From positions 182,038,085 to 182,102,084 of the forward strand of contig CM035413.1 of NCBI GenBank assembly GCA_020310875.1: a stretch of DNA of 64,000 bases, given 5' to 3'. The position numbers and the translations under genes are program-made. The notes under the pieces are model-generated. The model was not told where the DNA came from. It did no database searches and worked only from the letters and a program-made list of their open reading frames with translations. Numbering within the stretch: position 1 is the stretch's first letter; the number at the start of each line of letters is the position of its first letter. Positions 10,001 through 19,265 of the stretch are shown here, piece by piece. This DNA is from Ceratopteris richardii. Its lineage: Eukaryota > Streptophyta > Polypodiopsida > Polypodiales > Pteridaceae.

Positions 10001-12001
10001 TTTCGTGGTGTAGCCCTGATGGGTTATCGGAAGATAAGTGTTACCTTCCTCTCCTTCGCTTACATCTCCAATCTTTTCTACGGGTATCTCTGGTACCTTA
10101 TTTTGTGATCCTATTTGTGAGGGAGTAGTAGCAAGCTCAGGGAATTCATTTGCTACATGTTTCCACAATTCTGGTTTAACCTTTAACAACTCCTCCAGAG
10201 TGAGATTACACTGTACCTTAGTGTTCTTGATCACTTCCGTGTTTCTAGGGATTATTGATTCTTCATTCCTCACTATTATCGTGGGTGCTCTCATACTAAT
10301 AGACTTTGCTTCCCAAGGTCCTATGAACTGAGGTAATTCTTGTAAAGAATTAGATTCAAAAGCTGTGTGTTCACTCAGTTGTTCTTCCTCTACCTCATCG
10401 TAAATAGAGGGGATGTCTTGGGGAAATTGCTCCTGCAAGTCATCTATTTCTTGAATAGGAGGATGAGTTCCTTGTTCTTTTCTCCATTTCTCTTCTTGGA
10501 TTTCTCTCAAAAATTCATGTGAGTACCTATGTATGGAAGACAGGTTGTCTTGACTTTCTGTATTGGGTAGTTGAGATAGGGATGGTGCATTCCTTTCCTG
10601 TGTCTCTGGGACAATAGGGTTCCTATGCTGATCCTTTTTCTCTTTGCTCTCTATCAAGTATTCTAGCCTCTTCATTAGTCCTTGAAAGTGTAATTCCGGT
10701 TTTGCCATGTTATTCCAATTAAGATATCTAGAGGCTTCGAACAAAGCTTGTGCTAATTCTACCATCTTCATGCAAAGTTTAGTTCTCTCAATTTCTAGAT
10801 CAGCTCGAGGGTAGTTTTTACTCATTTCAGCTACTTGAGGTCCCTCCTTTAATCTAGCCTGATATGCACGAAACATCATGTCTAGATTTTCTGGTATGGG
10901 TTCCGCTAAAACTGATCCTGATTTTTGAGCTGGATTCTCTTGATTCAAGTCCTGTGAAGTCAATTCTAGGATTTTGGCTCTAGATTCCTTTAAACTTCCT
11001 TCCAACTCAGTTATCTTTTTACTCCATTTTCTCTTTATCCTTTCTCTAGAATCTTTCCAAGATTTTGTCTTTTTACTGCTAGATTCTGCAACTTCACTAC
11101 TTCCGACTACTTTCTCCTGATTAAGCTGTTGGTTCTGTAAGAGCGTCTGGGCTCTTGTTATAGCTTGGATAGGCATGTATGTAGGGTTGGATCCATCTGC
11201 GTTGTTCACAATACCTATCATGTTGATCGGTGTCACATTCGAAGCGTTAACTGGATTTTTAGGACAATCTTTGATTATGTGCTCTTTGCCACAATCAGCA
11301 CAAAAGCCTTGGATGTTATAGTACTGTGATTGTCCTGATATCGGGGGATGTGGACAATCCTTTATGAAATGATCTCCTTGGCACCTAAAGCATGGTCCTC
11401 TAGGGCCCTGTGGTCTCTGTTGTCTTACTTGGGGTCGTGGATTTGGGTTTGTGTAAATCACATTAGCATAGTCGGGCTCCCAACTAGGTTCCACTGGTGG
11501 ACTATCATAATGATATGTTTCTACGTGTTCTGGTGACTCTGTGTAATATGCGGGTGGACTATCTATATGCGTAGAGTCAAAACTGTTCGAATTCGGGTCA
11601 CCCTCTGTGATCAAAGGTGAAGAAGGCACTAAGGCCCTACTTAGGTTCTCTTCTACAGCAGCGTATTTGACTGAGATGACATTTGCTGGTGGGGGTGGCT
11701 GCTGAGCTAAGACAGGTTGAGGTCGCTGTTGAGCCTGGTATGGGTAGTTCTGAGGAGGCCTATAGTAATAAGGCTGAGCATTGTATTGGCCTTGATACCT
11801 ACCTGGCTGCGGGTATGCTTGCGGGTAGTTCTGTCTCACGGTCTGTTTGTTGTATGGGCAGTCCTGAGCCGTATGATTCGTGTATCTTCTCTCAATTGTA
11901 CAGTATTGGCCACTAGGGTTGGCTTGTGGTTGTGGTGCATTGGGGCACATATTTTCCAAATGATTTCCACCACAGGTGTAACAATGCTTGTTTGTTAGCA
12001 C
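7034..12001 (-). CDS. E1 gag-pol: zinc knuckles, PR, RT, RNase H, first H2C2
   Basis: A 1,655-codon open stretch. In order: CX2CX3HX4C knuckles (CYTCGGNHLENMC near the start, CFRCQGDHFIKDC and CADCGKEHIIKDC further on), a charged linker, retropepsin with ILDSGAG (DSG at 9991-9983, residue ~671) and ILGRPLM, an acidic linker of ~300 residues, reverse transcriptase with PKKNGKLRVCINLKKVN and YVDD (8275-8264, residue ~1243), RNase H (HVDASNYAIGCVLAQ, TDHQALFYLV, ADHLSRL), then the first H2C2 module (about 7240-7085). Function: nucleocapsid, polyprotein cleavage and reverse transcription. No second (archaeal-type) RNase H is seen, which argues against a typical Tat element. Confidence 0.85.
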   Translation of the reverse strand: MLTNKHCYTCGGNHLENMCPNAPQPQANPSGQYCTIERRYTNHTAQDCPYNKQTVRQNYPQAYPQPGRYQGQYNAQPYYYRPPQNYPYQAQQRPQPVLAQQPPPPANVISVKYAAVEENLSRALVPSSPLITEGDPNSNSFDSTHIDSPPAYYTESPEHVETYHYDSPPVEPSWEPDYANVIYTNPNPRPQVRQQRPQGPRGPCFRCQGDHFIKDCPHPPISGQSQYYNIQGFCADCGKEHIIKDCPKNPVNASNVTPINMIGIVNNADGSNPTYMPIQAITRAQTLLQNQQLNQEKVVGSSEVAESSSKKTKSWKDSRERIKRKWSKKITELEGSLKESRAKILELTSQDLNQENPAQKSGSVLAEPIPENLDMMFRAYQARLKEGPQVAEMSKNYPRADLEIERTKLCMKMVELAQALFEASRYLNWNNMAKPELHFQGLMKRLEYLIESKEKKDQHRNPIVPETQERNAPSLSQLPNTESQDNLSSIHRYSHEFLREIQEEKWRKEQGTHPPIQEIDDLQEQFPQDIPSIYDEVEEEQLSEHTAFESNSLQELPQFIGPWEAKSISMRAPTIIVRNEESIIPRNTEVIKNTKVQCNLTLEELLKVKPELWKHVANEFPELATTPSQIGSQNKVPEIPVEKIGDVSEGEEGNTYLPITHQGYTTKAILDSGAGVAIATTALWKRWGKPALRPTRMKLQMADGHIEKPLGLLEGISLTTCGVEFEHTFAICDFSKNHAYEMILGRPLMRQLQIVQDWGTNSLYLQHLGVNSKVNLKDYSHRDVPQIQWNSIHKTPVETESVHSLESDPSWLHEDTHLWMCKVAKQEEERLEARTLGAEQHPRTLQDPAYAPVVFPDEEFEPHGWAEILATMDVAINEEQWTPHCDEDGYDISVFTIEPIMCDAILEECEPNTDAFEDASDFDLESIIMDSPFASEEEYFYEVEAHPQRHEEITNEVRLATEVTTKSEGKKRKKKETTTKKEESLFEVPENFKKYEIKDRRIMVQMPNRKANDGQVYDNREKTKKVIVAIEGEEEKCTYIGHDLTKEEEEELVALLREYRDVFAWSYKDLKGVDPDICSHRIPMTPDAKPTKQKPYTYNDNYAAKIKEEIDQLIEAGFIYEIEHTEWVSPIVVVPKKNGKLRVCINLKKVNAATIRDSYPLPITEHLLERVAGKEVYSFLDGFSGYNQVAIAPEDQHKTAFATEWGIFAFRVMPFGLTNAPATFQRLMSHVFKEFLCKSLEVYVDDLCAHSNVRQTHILELRQIFDKCREYQVCLNREKCVFMVRQGKILGHIVSKNGISTDEEKVKVIAKLPRPTNVKEVQAFMGHCGYYRRFIHMYAIIAKPLYSLLTNFVWTDECENSFNELKRRLCSAPILTTPDWSKPFHVHVDASNYAIGCVLAQPTNEGNIDLPIAYASRQLNAAERNYTTTEREGLGMIYTVKKFRHYLLANKFKFFTDHQALFYLVNKPCNTGRLIRWFLLLMEYDFEVVVRKGKTHLRADHLSRLTSGEAPQGVVDELPDAYLFNLEIAPEWAKPIVPILTYGPKNPRIKIKEGEITKSQRYQIMAGSIYKQDNQKFLASCVDESEHANWFQLAHIGALKQHHSKHRTLQTLHRLGVYWPTMEADVYRLCKECNVSCERPPVEHATLYHVSLTPD

Positions 12002-13659
12002 CCTAGGTTTACTAGAAACTCCAAGTTCTGGGCCACTTTTTCTACAAGGTCTTCTATTGAGCTAGACAATTTTGTGGATGCTAGAGATGAACAGTCTGAG
12101 TCCTTATAGACCTTTGAGAGTTCCAACTCATCTCCTAAGTTGTCCTCAATGTCTATGCATATTCTCACACATTGCTCTAGCGTTCTGGGTTCTTTTAGGT
12201 ACACATAGGAGCGTAGTTTAGAGCTCAACAAGCCATCTAGAAACAATGACAATTGCTTGGCTTGTGAGGGTAGCTCTTGCATTGGACATCGTTCAACATA
12301 TTGTCTAAACCTACGTCCTGCCAGTCTTACTGTTTCTTGAGGGGTTTGTTTAAAGCTATGAATCAACGAAGACGTGTCATGTCTAATCCCACTTTTAGAG
12401 AATTCAGTGATGAATGACTCTAAAAAGTGATGGATGTCTCTAAATTGCCTTTGTTGCAAAGGTTGGAACCAAGTTAAAGCTGTATTCTTTAACGTTATTC
12501 CAAATGCGTTGTATTGCGTGAACATGTCTTCAACTTGTTCTGCTCTTAGTACTTGCTTGAATTATGCGACATGGTCATAGGGATCTCTTGTCCCATCAAA
12601 ATGATTCTTCATTGATTTTACTAATTGAGTGGGTCTTAACATTCTTGCATGTTCACGTGGTCTAGGTAGAGGAAAATCATCTCTACCACCTGGTATTCCA
12701 TGATATCTTTGTCTATCCGCTATATTAGTGTCCGTGGTTGTTCTATCTCTTCCCATGGGGTGATTAAAGCTTACTTCCGGTCTCTCTTTATTTCTCTCTC
12801 TTTGATTTCCATGGGCTGATGATGTTCCTGCCCCTTGTTGACTTGTATTCATGTTCGTTCTAGATGGAGGGAATACCAATTCACCTCTCCATGTGTATGC
12901 GTTTTTAGCGTGGTCAGGCACCACAAAGACTCTTTCTGAAGTCTCATCCAGGTATACAACCTTTCTAGGTGTATCCGGGTCCTTGAACTCGTATATCGTG
13001 ATGATACCTACCTCACTAAGTAGTTCGGTCTTGTATCTCCAAAAGGCTTCATCAGTTTCTTTATTTACAAACAACTCTATGCTTCTGTTGTCTTGAGGGA
13101 TCCATTCCGGGATTAGTACTCGTGTCAGTACAGATTTCCCTCTAGGTGTTCTAGGCTCTTCTAATGGTTCTTTTCCTTGAGATTTAGTTTCCGTCTCTAG
13201 TTGAATCACGCCAAACTCATTCGTATTGTTTGGCTGCGTACTTAAGATGTACATTGTTCCTTCCTTGTCTATGTACGCGTCTCTCTCGAATTTCACCACT
13301 GGATGTTCCAATCCAATGGGTTGATCGGGGTTGTGCATTTGCACCACTTGCCTTCGCAAACCATCCTCATAGATGCGAGCACCTAATCCGTTGGTTCGGA
13401 GAAACTCTAGTTGAGTCCTATAGGGTCCTTCTGGTTTTTCTAAATAGGCTACATTCGACCCTTCTTCTGGTCTTTCTGCGCTAAATGCCATTTCTGATTC
13501 ACTCGTGTGTGAGCTCTCGTAGGGGTAATTACTATTCAATTGCTGAGCCCACGATCGTGCAGTAGTTTTTACACTTGCCTCTGATGATCTAAGGCTTCGT
13601 CGGTCTGACTTACCTATATGTTTACCCGATCTAAGCTTCATTAATTTTCTTCCTTGCAC
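12002..13659 (-). pseudogene. E1 gag: N-terminal and capsid-like part
   Basis: Starts MQGRKLMKLRSGKHIG, a basic leader shared with E2 and E3. About 270 residues without a family name follow (conserved words YEDGLRRQVVQ, EHPVVKFE, DEAFWRYK, IYEFKDPDTP), possibly matrix-like. Then comes the Retrotrans_gag region (LRPTQLVKSMKN, DPYDHVA, TALTWFQPL, FKQTPQETVRLAGRRFRQY), which would form the capsid shell. The start was chosen because the leader ends here and the same Met context is present in E3 (47161) and nearly so in E2. Confidence 0.75.
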
Positions 13660-15503
13660 ACTCAGTACACGCTCAGACCGTCAATGATTCTTTGTTATTA
13701 CTTTCTTGATTCTTTTTAGATGTCTTTAGATTCTTGTCTTAATGTATGCATCAGGAATTCGACTTTCTGTGGTACTTTGAGTTCTCGTTCCATCAGACTT
13801 ATGTTCGTTCCTTTAGGTTTTTGTGTCACACACCTTTACTTTAGTCTTGAACTTGATAAATTTAATTCTCTTGAACTTGAGGCATTCTTATCGTCTTTAA
13901 TCCACAATGCTAACGTTTATCCTAAGCTAAGAATTGACTGAGGGGGTTGAGTAATCTTCCAACCTCGAGTCAGCTTTTCTGGTTGCTCTGATGCCCAAGA
14001 AGCCACGCTTCCCAAGCTTTATGCCCCTTCTGCCTTGCTTTGGTTGCCTTTGATTACCCTCGCTAGACCTGGAAAAATCCAATATTAGACCAATTCACAG
14101 TTGGATGATCAAGCACTTGAGTATATACACCTTTTAAGTCCCTTCCCTTTTGCCAAACTTTTTAATGCTTGCCCCCTGGCTTTCTAGTCCCAAACTAGGT
14201 CAACCTCAAAATAGCTTATCTAAAAATAGACATATCCTTTAAGAAAAAAACAGTTGAGGTCACGTAGTACTCGTCAAGAGCTTTCTAATGAGCTATTAAG
14301 CTCAAAAAACGGACTTCGGATGAAAAAGTTATGACCGTTCAGGCCCTGGGGGGTAAAAACTGACAAACAGGTTTTTCTCCAAATATGAGCTAAGGGGTCT
14401 CCTATGAATATAATCACCCAAAAATTTCCCAAAAATAGCCCCAAAATTGGCCAAAAAATGAAACCCTAAAATTTGCGATGGCGGTGCACAATCGCGATGG
14501 CGTGAGACAATCGCGATGGTCTGGGACCGTCGCGATAGCGTGAAGGTGAACAATCGCGATGGCATGATGCGCGAACCGTCACGATGGTCTGAAGTGCACG
14601 GTCGCGATGGTCCAAAAGTGAACAATCACGATGGCTCGAACAGGCGGACAATCACGATGGCATAAATGTGAACTGTCGCGATGGCTCGATCAGGCGGACA
14701 ATCGCGATGGCGTCAGTCAACGGTCAACGTGCACAATCGCGATGGTCCAAAGTGAACCGTCGCGATGGTCACAGATGCGATGGCTTGAGCCAATCGCGAT
14801 GGTGTGGGGTCAACCGAACAGTCGTGATGGTCCGCGAACCGTCGTGATGGTCCAAATGAACCGTCGCGATGGCGTGAGACCGTCGTGATGGCGTGAGACC
14901 GTCGCGATGGCGTGAGACCGTCACGATGGCGTGAGACCATCGCGATGGTCCGGCCGAGCCGTCGCGATGGCGTGAGCCAATCGCGATGGTGTGACACAAT
15001 CGCGATGGTCTGAGACCGTCGCGATGGTCCACCAAAGTATGAGTTTTTGCAATGCAAGTATGGATTCCTAGAGGCGCAAGTGTGCTTTACACGCTGGTGT
15101 GGTCGCCTTCTTCAAATTCCGAACTTTGCAGACCATCCCGATGGTCTGACATAGTCGGAAATTTCTGACAGAAACTAAGAATTTTACATTTTCCAAGCTT
15201 TCCTGATGCACTGGAGCTCTGTACCTGCAAGAAAACTCAAGAAAACAAAAGTACACACAAGCACAAAAGCTCTCTCTCACTCTCTCGCATGCACAAATGA
15301 GGGGAAATGAGGAGAATGGGTGGATATGGTGAATTTTTTGATTTTTTTGGAGATGAGGATGATGATGCGGTGATGAAGATGGAGTGTGCGGGAGGTGAAA
15401 AACACTAAAAACTAAGTAAAAACAACAACAAAAACTGAAATTTTTACCTTCCAACGCCACTTCTTGCTATACTCTTACCATCACACATTCGTCCTAGACT
15501 CGG
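13660..15503 (-). other. E1 leader between primer site and gag
   Basis: About 1.8 kb without a supported gene. It contains a ~25-unit minisatellite (14470-15035), a short block shared with E2 (GAAAAAGTTATGACCGTTCAGG here at about 14320-14341; a close match at 31368-31389), and near the primer site a minus-strand TTTCTTGCAGGTAC motif (15234-15221) preserved in E0 and E2. The open frames across the minisatellite are repeat artefacts. Confidence 0.7.
14470..15035. repeat. E1 leader minisatellite, about 25 TCGCGATGG units
   Basis: About 25 units of 19-35 bp, each with TCGCGATGG (or a CpG-transition variant) followed by a variable spacer such as CGTGAGACCG, TCCAAAGTGAAC or CTCGATCAGGCGGACAA. Short runs are nearly perfect 19-bp repeats (about 14860-14940). 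Variants are mostly TCACGA, TCGTGA and TTGCGA. Many spacers are shared with the E3 array. Confidence 0.9.
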
Positions 15504-15521
15504 TCCCCGGCAACGGCGCCA
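15504..15521 (-). other. Primer-binding site, tRNA-Asp type (E1)
   Basis: Exact 18-nt match to the tRNA-Asp 3' end on the plus strand, four bases from the LTR edge at 15526. Confidence 0.9.
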
Positions 15522-15525
15522 AATT

Positions 15526-16164
15526 TGGTGTTGCTCTAGCACAATGGTGAGAACCATGTTAAGAAGCTTCACCTCCTTAATTGTCAATCCGCGGAAGAGA
15601 TAGGAGTGATATGAAGATCGTGAATGTGAGACGAAGTGAGAGTGAAGGTGAGAAGCATAGAAATGCACACACACATACACACACACTACGAAGAGACAAG
15701 CAAGACACAATGGAAGGTGAGAAATCAACTCTATTACTCAAGAACACTATTACAAGCTCAAAAGAACTCTAACCTCAAACAAGCTAACCTCCAAAATAAG
15801 CTCTCTAGCTCTTTTTATAGTTTCTAGACTAGTTTTAACCGGTTTCACATCTAGTGACCGGCATAGTTAAAAAATAGGTCCTAGATGCTATTTGGAAGGG
15901 TAAACGGTGTCTAAAAATAACGAAAATTGATACGCTTGTTCTACCTAAGCTCCTCAAGCTCGAGGACTCCTCGGCTTGCACAAAATGGAGCGAGAAATTA
16001 AGAAAAGGGTTTTTCTATGTTACATATGTTACAATAGTGATAAAAATCACTGTTGGAGGTTTTTGAAAAGTATTTTTAGAACATGATTCTTTGAAAAAAG
16101 GTTCCACTGGCTTCCTGCTCCGTATTTACATGCTTCCGCGTCTTCTATGCCTCTGGCTGCTTCC
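15526..16164 (-). repeat. LTR, subtype beta (LTR-b1; 5' LTR of E1)
   Basis: About 639 bp starting TGGTGTTGC. It aligns over its length with LTR-b2 (32354-32995) with roughly 14 differences by eye (about 2%), many of them C/T or G/A. It contains a TATAAAAA box on the minus strand (15819-15812) and a CA-rich microsatellite near 15668-15690. At its right edge it passes directly into a primer-site sequence that belongs to the neighbouring LTR-a2. Confidence 0.85.
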
Positions 16165-16179
16165 CCGACAACGGCGCCA
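16162..16179 (-). other. Primer-binding site remnant between two LTRs
   Basis: A tRNA-Asp-type primer site with one difference, five bases from the left edge of LTR-a2 and merging with the right edge of LTR-b1. It shows that LTR-a2 once had a leader on this side. It therefore acted as a 5' LTR of a unit whose interior is gone, as well as being the 3' LTR of E2. Confidence 0.75.
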
Positions 16180-16184
16180 AAATT

Positions 16185-16889
16185 TGGTGTAGCTCAGTGA
16201 TGAGTAGCACCTCCTTTAATGTCAATCCGGGAAGACGTGAGGATGGTATGAAGACCTCAAGCAAGTGGAGGCACAAGTGCGTGAGTGAGAAGCACACAAA
16301 CATGCATACACATACACACACACGTGCACACACGGCAAGACAAAGAGTGAGAAGCAATGGAGTTCTTAGATTACTTTCAAAAAGCTCTTACAAGTTCATT
16401 TCAATTACAATCTAACCTCAAAAATGAGCTCTCTAGCTCTATTTATAGTTTTTGACTAGGTTTTGGCCTTGTCCAGACCTAGTGTCCGGCCTAGTTAAAA
16501 ATTAGGTTCTCTACCCTATTTGGAGGTTCAAATGAAGTCTAAAAAATGTGAAAACTGACAGGTAGATACTTCTAAAGCTCCTCAAGCTCAAGGACTCCTT
16601 GGCTTGCACAGAATGGAGCTACAAAAATGTGAAATGGTATTTACAAGGGTTTTTAGTGATGAGAATCACTATTGTTGTAGGGATTTCTTCTTACATTTTG
16701 ATATACATTTCCTGGAGCTCCCTACTTGCTCCTTCTCCTTGTGTCCACCTCTCTTATGTGCATAAATGTCTTGAAAAAATATTGGCCTACTTGCCAGATC
16801 GTCGTTGACTGCTCTGTTTGCTTGTACTTTCTCTTCTCTCTGACTCCCTTCTTAAGCTTCCTTGCCTAGTGAGTCCTTCAGTTCCAACA
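16185..16889 (-). repeat. LTR, subtype alpha (LTR-a2; 3' LTR of E2)
   Basis: A 705-bp LTR from TGGTGTAGC to CCAACA. A polypurine tract directly outside the right edge marks it as the 3' LTR of E2. It aligns with LTR-a1 over the R/U5-like ~480 bp, but the outer U3 part differs. Minus-strand TATAAATA at 16447-16440. It does not match LTR-b2 at the other end of E2, so the two LTRs of E2 are not an original pair. Confidence 0.85.
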
Positions 16890-19264
16890 CCCCCCCCCCC
16901 TCTCTCGCGTCTGTCGTCCCTGACAGACCCTTGTTGCTGGGAGTGTTGGATGTAATATTCCACAACCTGAGTGGCAAGCTGATGTTCTTGTATGCGTAGT
17001 CCTCTGGCCAAGTCTGTCATCATACAATCCCAATCAATTGGTCCTGGAATGTCCGGATGTGGCAGACGTAACTGATCTGCATGGATCGCTTGTTCTACTG
17101 CGAATAGATGTAGCAAATGTGTGGGTCTGGGAATGAAAATTTCTGAATGATATTCCCAAAATCCCGTAGAGAACATTTCCTCAAATGTCTGCTTGAAGCA
17201 TGCGGGTAAGTACTTTATTCGTGCATGCCAGGGAAAGATTATAGTAACCGAGGGAGTCTGGCTCATGTCGTAGACTAAATCCTTGTTACCTTGAGAGAAT
17301 CCAGGGGCAGATATGTTTGGAGCTTGTACATTCCGAAAGGTTTTGAAGACAATGGTCATGAGCTTGAATATCTTCATACACATTTTCGCTGCTATGTCGG
17401 GTACATTATTTAGACGTGTAGACCAGTGCCGAATTGTTGATATCATGTAGGCTACGGTTGGGGTCCCTCGAGGTGGAGCAAAATATGGATAGTTAACCCA
17501 AGCCGAGCATTCTTTATTGTTGCGTACCTTGATCGCAAATGCTTGCCAAGATCTGCGACGTACCATTGGGCAATAGCATGGATTATACTTGATATACAGT
17601 GGCATGGTTGCCCAGGTGCTCATCATCTCAGGGTAATCGGTTAGTAGACGTGCACGCCAATTAGGCTGGAAAATCGAGCCTGCACGCGCATCTGTCGGTA
17701 AGTCCTCTGGCTCAAATTGAGTGGCAAATGTGGGCTCCTTCCCTGTATGTCTTTTAACTTCTGCATTATAATCATGTAGCAAGACAAAATAAGGCACGTA
17801 TTGCGACTCTGATGTTGTGATTAACCGTTGGTGGGATAGGTTTTGAAAGTAAGAAGACCGAAGGACAGTTTCTTCCAGATTTGTGAGAGATTGCATTTGC
17901 ACAGCAATGCGATCATCATGTGTCTTACCCACTTTCTCGACCCTTTTGACCCAATCTGGAACTTGAATTTCTAAAGTGTCCTGTCCTTCCTCTGTTGTCC
18001 GACCATCGGGTGTTGGCATTGGCTCGTACGGCTCTTCATAGCTGTCATCGACGGGGATTTCCACTACTGTTTCAGGTTCTGGTTCTTCAATGGGCGAGGG
18101 TGGCCTTTCATATGGTAAGAGGCGTGCTTGGAGTTCTGCCACCTGTTTTCGGAGGGTCTCTACTTCTTCTGTAGAGTGTTGCAAGATTACCGGCTCCTGT
18201 TGAGCTGTGGGGGCACTGGCTATCTGTTTCTTTAGGTCTGCACATTCAGTCTCTAACTTTTCATATGACTCCAAGAAATTTGCATGCTCCTCAAGTAAGA
18301 TGCGAATGTCTTCCGATGGGACTGCTCTATACTTGGTAGGGCTAATGGTTGCTCCTGCAGTTCCTTCCATAGCCGCTTCAAAGTTGTCTTGGTTTTGTTG
18401 TTGAAGTCTCTTGTTCTCTTCTAGTGCTGCTGCCATATGCTTCCTTAATAGCCCAAGGTTGCGTCTGAGTGTAGCATTAGATATCATTTGCGCTTGGAGC
18501 ACTGTTTCTAGTTCCTTGACTGCTTGATCATCTACTGTTGATGTCTTTGATTCCAATTCGGAGTGAGCCTGCTGTAAGGTGGTATGCTCGGTTAGGAGCG
18601 TTTGGTAATCAGCTTCAAGAGTGGTGACTCTAGCTTGCAGACGCTGAGATTCTGCCTGGAGGGCAGCAGTGCTTTCTTCCAATTGATGGTATTCTTGTTG
18701 TAGTTGATGTGCACACTGAAGTAATGTATTGAACGTGCTATTTACATTATGAGATGCAAGGGGAAAAGTTTGAAATGCAGGGGAGGTGGGATTGGGTAGG
18801 GGGGTAGTGAATGCTGTGTGTGCCAATGATGTGAGTGGTGAGGTGGGGGGTAAGGGAGGGGGAGATGGTGGAATCGTGGGGAGAGGTGCTGTGGTTGGTG
18901 AAATGTCCATTGGGTCAGACAAGGTGGTGTGTACAGGGGCTACCATGTAGGTGGGTATGGTAGGTGAAGTGAGTGTGGTGTTCGTGTAAATTGATGTCGT
19001 TGCGAACAGCGGGGAAATGTGCCTCTGAAACATTGGAGAGCGGATGAACTGCTCCACCAAGGACGGGTATTGGGGTGGTGAGGTCAGGTTGAAAGAGGTG
19101 TAGGGGCCAGATGGGAAGTGAGGGTCATGGAATGGAGGTACCCGTATTGGGGAATAGGCTGGGAAACACAGGGTGCCTTCGGTGGGTGCCAGGTTTCCAA
19201 CCACACTTGGAATTATGGGATGGCCAATTATGGGTTCGGAGGGTAGAAGGGTTGAAGTGTACAA
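16787..19264 (-). CDS. E2 tail gene: proline-rich, coiled-coil and C-terminal domain
   Basis: An 825-codon open stretch. The first ~170 residues are proline-rich. From ~170 to ~400 there is a long heptad-type coiled coil (ESTAALQAESQRLQARVTTL, NATLRRNLGLLRKHMAAALE). An acidic linker follows. The last ~330 residues form a conserved domain with W- and Y-rich words (RRRSWQAFAIKV, WVNYPYFAPP, FWEYHSEIF, RPTHLLHLFA) shared with E3. The end (QQGSVRDDRRERGGGG) is encoded by the polypurine tract, and the frame continues about 100 bp into the LTR. No signal peptide, membrane segment or enzyme motif is seen. Structural, RNA-binding or host-interaction roles are possible; function unknown. Confidence 0.7.
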   Translation of the reverse strand: MYTSTLLPSEPIIGHPIIPSVVGNLAPTEGTLCFPAYSPIRVPPFHDPHFPSGPYTSFNLTSPPQYPSLVEQFIRSPMFQRHISPLFATTSIYTNTTLTSPTIPTYMVAPVHTTLSDPMDISPTTAPLPTIPPSPPPLPPTSPLTSLAHTAFTTPLPNPTSPAFQTFPLASHNVNSTFNTLLQCAHQLQQEYHQLEESTAALQAESQRLQARVTTLEADYQTLLTEHTTLQQAHSELESKTSTVDDQAVKELETVLQAQMISNATLRRNLGLLRKHMAAALEENKRLQQQNQDNFEAAMEGTAGATISPTKYRAVPSEDIRILLEEHANFLESYEKLETECADLKKQIASAPTAQQEPVILQHSTEEVETLRKQVAELQARLLPYERPPSPIEEPEPETVVEIPVDDSYEEPYEPMPTPDGRTTEEGQDTLEIQVPDWVKRVEKVGKTHDDRIAVQMQSLTNLEETVLRSSYFQNLSHQRLITTSESQYVPYFVLLHDYNAEVKRHTGKEPTFATQFEPEDLPTDARAGSIFQPNWRARLLTDYPEMMSTWATMPLYIKYNPCYCPMVRRRSWQAFAIKVRNNKECSAWVNYPYFAPPRGTPTVAYMISTIRHWSTRLNNVPDIAAKMCMKIFKLMTIVFKTFRNVQAPNISAPGFSQGNKDLVYDMSQTPSVTIIFPWHARIKYLPACFKQTFEEMFSTGFWEYHSEIFIPRPTHLLHLFAVEQAIHADQLRLPHPDIPGPIDWDCMMTDLARGLRIQEHQLATQVVEYYIQHSQQQGSVRDDRRERGGGGVGTEGLTRQGSLRRESERRESTSKQSSQRRSGK
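16890..16906 (-). other. Polypurine tract (E2)
   Basis: On the minus strand this is GAGAGA followed by about 12 G, ending exactly at the LTR edge (TGTTGG). This is the expected plus-strand primer for reverse transcription. The tail gene reads through it. Confidence 0.8.
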
Positions 19265-19265
19265 G

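Larger units (their letters stand above)
1231..16164 (-). mobile_element. Ty3/gypsy element E1, large, broken
   Basis: A large non-chromoviral Ty3/gypsy unit. Reading down in coordinates it has a 5' LTR (16164-15526), tRNA-Asp primer site, leader with minisatellite, gag, PR, RT, RNase H, two H2C2 modules, integrase, GPY/F, second PR, W-x-P-K protein and an incomplete tail gene. Its right LTR pairs with E3's LTR rather than with LTR-a1. It is a close copy of E3. It is broken in roughly eight to ten places. The tRNA-Asp primer and the extra genes after integrase recall Athila/Tat; a basal-plant lineage such as Phygy or Selgy is the alternative. Confidence 0.9.

Noticed and set aside
7034-12001. 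Second (archaeal-type) RNase H as in Tat/Ogre elements
   Set aside because: After the standard RNase H the sequence goes directly into the first H2C2 module; no additional DEDD-type domain was recognised.
14466-15057. Open frames across the E1 minisatellite on both strands
   Set aside because: Any frame stays open because the repeat lacks stops; the translation is a low-complexity repeat and is not preserved between arrays.
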